Below, one piece after another: positions 5,795 through 8,882 of a stretch of DNA of 8,882 bases. Source of the stretch: Hyphomicrobium_A sp035517115 (GTDB lineage: Bacteria > Pseudomonadota > Alphaproteobacteria > Rhizobiales > Hyphomicrobiaceae). Positions within the stretch are counted from its first letter, which is position 1, and each line of letters starts with the position of its first letter. The position numbers and the translations under genes were made by a program. The notes beneath the pieces were generated by a model, which worked only from the letters and a program-made list of their open reading frames with translations, was not told the DNA's origin and did no database searches. The stretch is from assembly GCA_035517115.1 (NCBI GenBank), contig DATIZL010000178.1, positions 1 through 8,882 of the forward strand. The letters are read 5' to 3'.

Positions 5795-6134
5795 GGGAGT
5801 GCTCCTCGGGACCCGCGTGCAACCCTACGCACCATGCGCTAAGACGGGCTTACGGCCCCCCGCAAATCCGCGGTGTCGCCTGCACAACTCCGTTCCAAGC
5901 GTGCGACCGATAGGGCACGCGGTGCGCGCCGCGGCCGATACGCGGAAGGCTGCGGGCGCAGTCGGAAATGTGGCGCCGGGGGCAGGCGTACGGACGAAGC
6001 TGTCCCTCAACAATTCTTAATCCAATCACCGCAGATTGCGACCCGGGCCGATCCCTCTCATTGGCAAAGCGATCGCTGTCCCAATGTTCCCATCCGAGGA
6101 ACACACGCTCCGGAGTACATTGGCAGAGCGCCAC
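5795..6134. other. Divergent intergenic region between doxDA and GT87 genes
   Basis: These 340 bases separate the doxDA start from the probable GT87 start. I found no confident gene, RNA or strong hairpin. Near the GT87 side are a TTGGCA hexamer (6061-6066) and the 10-base palindrome AGCGATCGCT (6068-6077), but no good -10 element follows. The ribosome binding site of doxDA lies at the left end. Open frames on both strands here are shadow-like and rich in Arg, Ala and Gly. Confidence 0.5.
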
Positions 6135-7397
6135 ATGCCGAAGGAAACACGCAATGCTCTCTGGCTCGTCACGGTGCTGGCCCTGGTGCCGTCTCTCGCC
6201 GTGGCCTGGAGCATTTTCTGGCCGATCGTGAACGGGGTCGACCGCTACGGATACGTGGTCGGCCGGGATTTCGCGAACTTCTGGTTCGCGAGCCAGTTGG
6301 CGGCTCAAGGGCGGCTGGCCGAGCTTTACGACCTTTTCGCCTACCACGCGGCCCTCAAGGCGGCCCTGGCGCCGACCGAGCCGTTCATGAACTTCTCCTA
6401 TCTGCCCAATGTCCTCCCGTTGCTGCTGCCGCTGAGCCTGCTGCCCTACGCTGTCGCGCTGACGCTCTGGTGCACGCTTGGGCTCGCCGCATTCGTGCTT
6501 GCGGTGACCGGTTTCCCGGTGGCGCCGGGCCGGCGCCATCTGGTGCCAATGTTGCTGCTGTCTCCCATCGTGATCCTGGTGACGTGCTTCGCACAATCCT
6601 CGCTCCTGCTGGCCGCTCTGTTCGTCGGCGCGTTCCGCCTGCTGCCCTCGCGGCCGCGCCTTGCCGGCGTCCTCATCGGTCTCCTCAGCTTCAAGCCGCA
6701 CATTGCCATCCTACTGCCGTTGGTGCTGGCGGTGCGATCCGAGTGGGCGGCAATGGCCGCGGCGGCGGCGACGGCCGCCGGTCTCGCGCTCCTCAGCGTG
6801 CTGCTGTTCGGGACGGCGCCGTGGCTCGACTATGTGGCCTACACGCTGCCCTACCAGGCGCGGCTCCTCGCCGAGCCGGGCGGGTTTGTCTGGACGATGA
6901 TGATCTCGCCCTATGCCTTCCTGTGCCAGCTCGGCGTGCCTCCGGCGCTGGCGCTCAAGGCTCACGCTGTGCTTGCGGTCGCGGTTGCGGTCGCGGCGCT
7001 GGCCGTCGTTCACGTCACGCGCGACTCCGCGCTCACGGCCGCAGTGGTCGGTTTTACGGCGGTGCTGATCCCACCCTACGCACTGGCCTACGACCTGGCG
7101 ATCCCGGCGGCGGGGCTGATGTGGTGGTTGTCGGAAGACAAGCGCCCTCTGCGGCTGTGGGAGCTGGCTCTTGTGGGGGGCTTCTGGGTGCTGCCGTTCA
7201 TCCTCATGGCTCTCAACGTTCTCCACGTTCCGGTCATGCCGCCCATCATTGTCGCACTGTTTTGGTGGCTGGTGACCCTTGCGCTCGGAAGAGCGGGAGA
7301 GTTCACGCGCCTTCGAGCGGTCGTGGTCCGTCTTGCCCGCCAGGCAGGTCGGCCCGGGCGGAGCACGGCGGTGCCGTCGGCCTCGTGGAAGTCGTAG
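6135..7397 (+). CDS. GT87-type (DUF2029) polytopic membrane glycosyltransferase
   Basis: A 420-residue integral membrane protein with about ten hydrophobic helices. It looks like family GT87, GT-C-fold enzymes that use polyprenyl-phosphate sugar donors to glycosylate substrates on the outer side of the cytoplasmic membrane. After the first helix (about 8-32) the loop contains RDFANFW, with Asp45 at the usual place of the GT-C catalytic acid. FMNFSYLPNVLPLLLPLSLLP segments follow, and the family-typical FKPH occurs at residues 186-189. The C-terminal ~30 residues are basic and cytoplasmic. ATG at 6135 is preferred because a charged MPKETR then precedes helix 1. The ribosome binding site is weak (GGCAGAG), and ATG at 6084 is an alternative. 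It probably forms an operon with the LssY_C gene 37 bp downstream. The transferred sugar and acceptor are unknown. Confidence 0.82.
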   Translation: MPKETRNALWLVTVLALVPSLAVAWSIFWPIVNGVDRYGYVVGRDFANFWFASQLAAQGRLAELYDLFAYHAALKAALAPTEPFMNFSYLPNVLPLLLPLSLLPYAVALTLWCTLGLAAFVLAVTGFPVAPGRRHLVPMLLLSPIVILVTCFAQSSLLLAALFVGAFRLLPSRPRLAGVLIGLLSFKPHIAILLPLVLAVRSEWAAMAAAAATAAGLALLSVLLFGTAPWLDYVAYTLPYQARLLAEPGGFVWTMMISPYAFLCQLGVPPALALKAHAVLAVAVAVAALAVVHVTRDSALTAAVVGFTAVLIPPYALAYDLAIPAAGLMWWLSEDKRPLRLWELALVGGFWVLPFILMALNVLHVPVMPPIIVALFWWLVTLALGRAGEFTRLRAVVVRLARQAGRPGRSTAVPSASWKS

Positions 7398-7434
7398 CCG
7401 CGCCCCGTTGCCGCGGCCTGAGGAAATCTCGCGC

Positions 7435-8199
7435 ATGGGACTGCTGATCCGCGTCTTTCAGCGCATCGCAATTTTCGCCATCGGCGCGGTCAGCGTGTGG
7501 CTCATCGCATTCGTCATCTTCGACTGGGCCGACCAGAAGCTGCCCGTGGCCCTCGCCCTCGGCCTCACCTACGCCGTCGGCGCCTACGTCATTCTGCCCT
7601 ACGCCGTGCGCATGGGACTGAAATTCTCCACGCTGAAAAGCGTGCCGAGCTTCACCGTCGCCGCCGATGGGCTCCCCGCCGATCCGGTCAACCTCGGGCT
7701 CATCGGCACGTTTGCGGAGCTGCGCCAAGCATTCGCGGAAATCGGCTGGACCGAGGCCGAGAAGCTCGACCTCGAGAGCTCGTGGCGCATGGTCAAGGCC
7801 TTCGTGCTGCCGCAGCCTTATCCGCAAGCGCCGTTCTCGACGCTCTATTTGTTCGGGCGCGGGCAGGACGTCGGGTTCCAGAAGGCGATCGGCGACAGCC
7901 CGCGCAAGCGCCATCACGTGCGCTTCTGGGGCAAGAGCCTCGAGCACCTGCCCGCCGGCCCCGACACGGCGAGCTTCTGGCTCAACACCGACCGCCCGGC
8001 CGCGGGCGAGCGCGTGATCTGGGCAGGCGCCGCCACCAAGGACACCGGGCTCGGGCTGACGCGGCTCACCTTCCAGGTCACGCACGCGACCGACTCCGAC
8101 ACCAACGCCGAGCGTGACTTCCTTATTGAGACGCTCAAGGACTCGGGCGCCATCGGCGAGGTGACGCGCCGCTGGGGCATCGGGTCAACCACTATGTGA
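7435..8199 (+). CDS. Two-helix membrane protein with LssY C-terminal domain, 3' end frameshifted
   Basis: A 254-residue protein. Two N-terminal membrane helices (~9-30 and ~37-57) are followed by a cytoplasmic LssY_C-type domain from ~80. Conserved-looking pieces include PVNLGLIGTFAELRQAF, GWTEAEKLDL, FSTLYLFGRGQDVGFQKAIG, SPRKRHHVRFWG, WAGAATKDTGLGLTR and NAERDFLIETL. The family's biochemical role is unknown to me; LssY_C is often linked to DedA- or PAP2-type membrane proteins. TGAGGAA nine bases upstream supports ATG 7435. The frame ends with WGIGSTTM at 8199, but a family-like tail continues in the -1 frame to 8249 (separate entry). The natural protein is probably ~271 residues and this copy has lost or misread its last strand. 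Loss of that strand may or may not abolish function. It is downstream of and probably co-transcribed with the GT87 gene. Confidence 0.83.
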   Translation: MGLLIRVFQRIAIFAIGAVSVWLIAFVIFDWADQKLPVALALGLTYAVGAYVILPYAVRMGLKFSTLKSVPSFTVAADGLPADPVNLGLIGTFAELRQAFAEIGWTEAEKLDLESSWRMVKAFVLPQPYPQAPFSTLYLFGRGQDVGFQKAIGDSPRKRHHVRFWGKSLEHLPAGPDTASFWLNTDRPAAGERVIWAGAATKDTGLGLTRLTFQVTHATDSDTNAERDFLIETLKDSGAIGEVTRRWGIGSTTM

Positions 8200-8249
8200 C
8201 CGACGGCGACGTGGCGGTGGCGGAGCTGGCCAACGCTCCCCGGCCGTGA
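8184..8249 (+). pseudogene. Displaced C-terminal tail of the LssY_C gene (-1 frame)
   Basis: Reading from GTC at 8184 in the -1 frame gives VNHYVTDGDVAVAEL followed by six residues and TGA at 8247. As I recall the family, LssY_C proteins often end in a Y.TDG..AV..L strand, so this looks like the true end of the protein encoded from 7435. One base missing between about 8167 and 8183 would join the frames. The GGGG run at 8174-8177 is the likeliest place: a fifth G would read RRWGHRVNHYVTDG. No slippery heptamer for programmed -1 frameshifting is seen. Confidence 0.7.
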
Positions 8250-8265
8250 GCGGCTGGATTCCGAC

Positions 8266-8275
8266 TCTTGCAAGA
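8266..8275. promoter_or_regulatory. Short palindrome upstream of the ArsR gene
   Basis: TCTTGCAAGA is a perfect 10-base palindrome that ends 14 bases before the ArsR ATG. Its position suits an autoregulatory operator. A palindrome this short can occur by chance, and it does not share sequence with the dyad before the SDR gene. Confidence 0.25.
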
Positions 8276-8289
8276 CTTACGTTGTAGCG

Positions 8290-8583
8290 ATGGCAAAATC
8301 GGAACACGTCCGCTTGACAGACAAGCAGTTCGAACTCATCGCGCGCGCGCTCGCCGAGCCGCGCCGCTGGCAGATCCTGAAGCAGATCGGTGCGGCCGAG
8401 GAGCCGCTTGCGTGCTCCGCCTTGCTCGAAACGCATGGGGTGACCCCGGCGACGCTGTCGCATCACCTCAAGGAGCTGGAGACGGCAGGGCTGATCGCGG
8501 TCACGCGCGAGGGCAAGTTCCTGCGCCTTGCCGTGCAACGCCCTGTTTTGAAAGCCTATCTCGACCACCTTGCGACAATTTAG
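8290..8583 (+). CDS. ArsR-family winged-helix transcriptional regulator
   Basis: A 97-residue single-domain regulator. An N-terminal helix (LTDKQFELIARALAEPRRWQILKQI, ~9-33) is typical of the family. The helix-turn-helix has recognition helix TPATLSHHLKELETAGLI (~52-69), and the wing VTREGKFLRLAV follows, with a C-terminal dimerisation helix VLKAYLDHLATI. Only one cysteine (Cys42, in PLACSALL) lies near the ArsR alpha-3 site, so the classical CxC arsenic site is absent. A non-metal or single-thiol (redox or electrophile) signal is possible. The start at 8290 fits the family's length but has no visible Shine-Dalgarno sequence. The gene begins 40 bp after the displaced LssY_C tail and 92 bp before an SDR gene with an operator-like dyad, which makes that gene its likeliest target. 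Confidence 0.92.
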   Translation: MAKSEHVRLTDKQFELIARALAEPRRWQILKQIGAAEEPLACSALLETHGVTPATLSHHLKELETAGLIAVTREGKFLRLAVQRPVLKAYLDHLATI

Positions 8584-8603
8584 CGGGCCCCGGTGCGGCC
8601 CCA

Positions 8604-8633
8604 TTGAACTCTGCGGCTTCTCAATTAGATACT
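8604..8633 (+). promoter_or_regulatory. Putative promoter of the SDR gene
   Basis: TTGAAC (8604-8609) is followed after 18 bases by GATACT (8628-8633), a four-of-six match to the -10 consensus. The SDR start codon lies at 8676. The -10 falls inside the left arm of the dyad at 8621-8652, the usual layout for repression. Confidence 0.45.
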
Positions 8634-8652
8634 TGTCGAAGTATCGAACTGA
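8621..8652. promoter_or_regulatory. Long dyad, putative operator controlling the SDR gene
   Basis: Left arm 8621-8634 (TCAATTAGATACTT) and right arm 8639-8652 (AAGTATCGAACTGA) are complementary at 12 of 14 positions, with a four-base centre GTCG. The inner seven bases of each arm are perfect. The dyad covers the likely -10 and the transcription start of the SDR gene. Its size and symmetry suit a homodimeric winged-helix repressor such as the ArsR protein encoded just upstream. No T run follows, so it is not a terminator of the ArsR gene. Confidence 0.6.
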
Positions 8653-8675
8653 GGATCGCAACACGGGAGATCAAC

Positions 8676-8882
8676 ATGGGTGAGCTCAAAGGCAAAGTCG
8701 CCGTCGTGACCGGGGCCTCCAAGCGCATCGGCGCAGGAATCGCCAAGCGCTTCGGCGCGGCCGGCGCTGCGGTCGTCGTCAATTATGCATCGAGCAAGGA
8801 GGGCGCGGATAAGGTCGTCGCCGAGATCACCAAGAATGGCGGCAAGGCCATAGCGGTCAAGGCCGACGTCTCCAAGGCGGCG
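8676..8882 (+). CDS. Short-chain dehydrogenase/reductase, N-terminal part (runs off right edge)
   Basis: The first 69 codons of a classical SDR oxidoreductase, a cytoplasmic NAD(P)-dependent enzyme. The Rossmann start KGKVAVVTGASKRIGAG (residues 5-21) contains the TGxxx-x-IG cofactor loop. The glycine normally before IG is Arg17, a known variation. VVVNYASSKEGADKVV follows; an Asn-Tyr after beta-strand 2 and no acidic residue there favour NADP(H). AVKADVS at 63-67 matches the ..DV. motif that contacts adenine. The Ser-Tyr-Lys catalytic residues lie beyond the window, so activity cannot be judged. GGGAGA five bases before ATG 8676 is a good ribosome binding site. The gene is probably controlled through the dyad at 8621-8652. 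Confidence 0.93.
   Translation, partial: MGELKGKVAVVTGASKRIGAGIAKRFGAAGAAVVVNYASSKEGADKVVAEITKNGGKAIAVKADVSKAA

Noticed and set aside
5873..7447. 524-codon open frame on the plus strand
   Set aside because: It overlaps the GT87 gene in another frame, and its translation is Arg/Gly/Ala-rich and without domain features. The membrane-helix pattern in the 6135 frame is clearly the real one.
8584..8602. Possible terminator after the ArsR gene (GGGCC..GGCCC)
   Set aside because: The stem is only about five base pairs and no T run follows.

Overview
The window is high-GC DNA packed with short intergenic gaps. It reads as a chromosomal segment of an alphaproteobacterium, probably Hyphomicrobiales. 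The basis is GC-rich codon use, the families present (DUF3175, a FixK/CRP-type regulator, LssY_C, an ArsR/SDR pair) and many genes preceded by AGGAG-type ribosome binding sites. The assignment comes from family recognition only. There is no rRNA, tRNA, CRISPR array, insertion sequence or phage gene.

Left part (1-2091): the start of a CRP/FNR-family regulator runs off the left edge on the minus strand. Behind a strong hairpin terminator lies a small secreted four-cysteine protein, also on the minus strand, with a 24-bp near-palindrome just upstream of its ribosome binding site. A plus-strand gene then encodes a bactofilin domain fused to a cadherin/CSPG-like domain. It converges on a DUF3175 gene.

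Middle part (2225-5794): a second small secreted four-cysteine protein (minus) is followed by four genes on alternating strands: cupin (+), DUF72 (-), cupin (+) and a DoxD-DoxA fusion (-), which resembles the small subunits of thiosulfate:quinone oxidoreductase. Both convergent pairs in this block overlap by the same four bases, TTAG, and the divergent pair between them is only 26 bp apart.

Right part (6135-8882): a multi-membrane GT87-type glycosyltransferase is followed after 37 bp by a two-helix membrane protein with an LssY_C domain. The LssY_C gene seems to be frameshifted at its 3' end: its frame stops at 8199, while a family-like tail continues in another frame to 8249. Next comes an ArsR-type regulator, then the start of a short-chain dehydrogenase. 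The dehydrogenase promoter carries a long dyad (12 of 14 positions paired) over its probable -10, which suggests local repression, possibly by that ArsR protein.

No complete, clearly new system is visible. The best leads are the LssY_C frameshift, the SDR operator, the bactofilin-cadherin fusion and the cupin/DUF72/cupin/DoxDA block.
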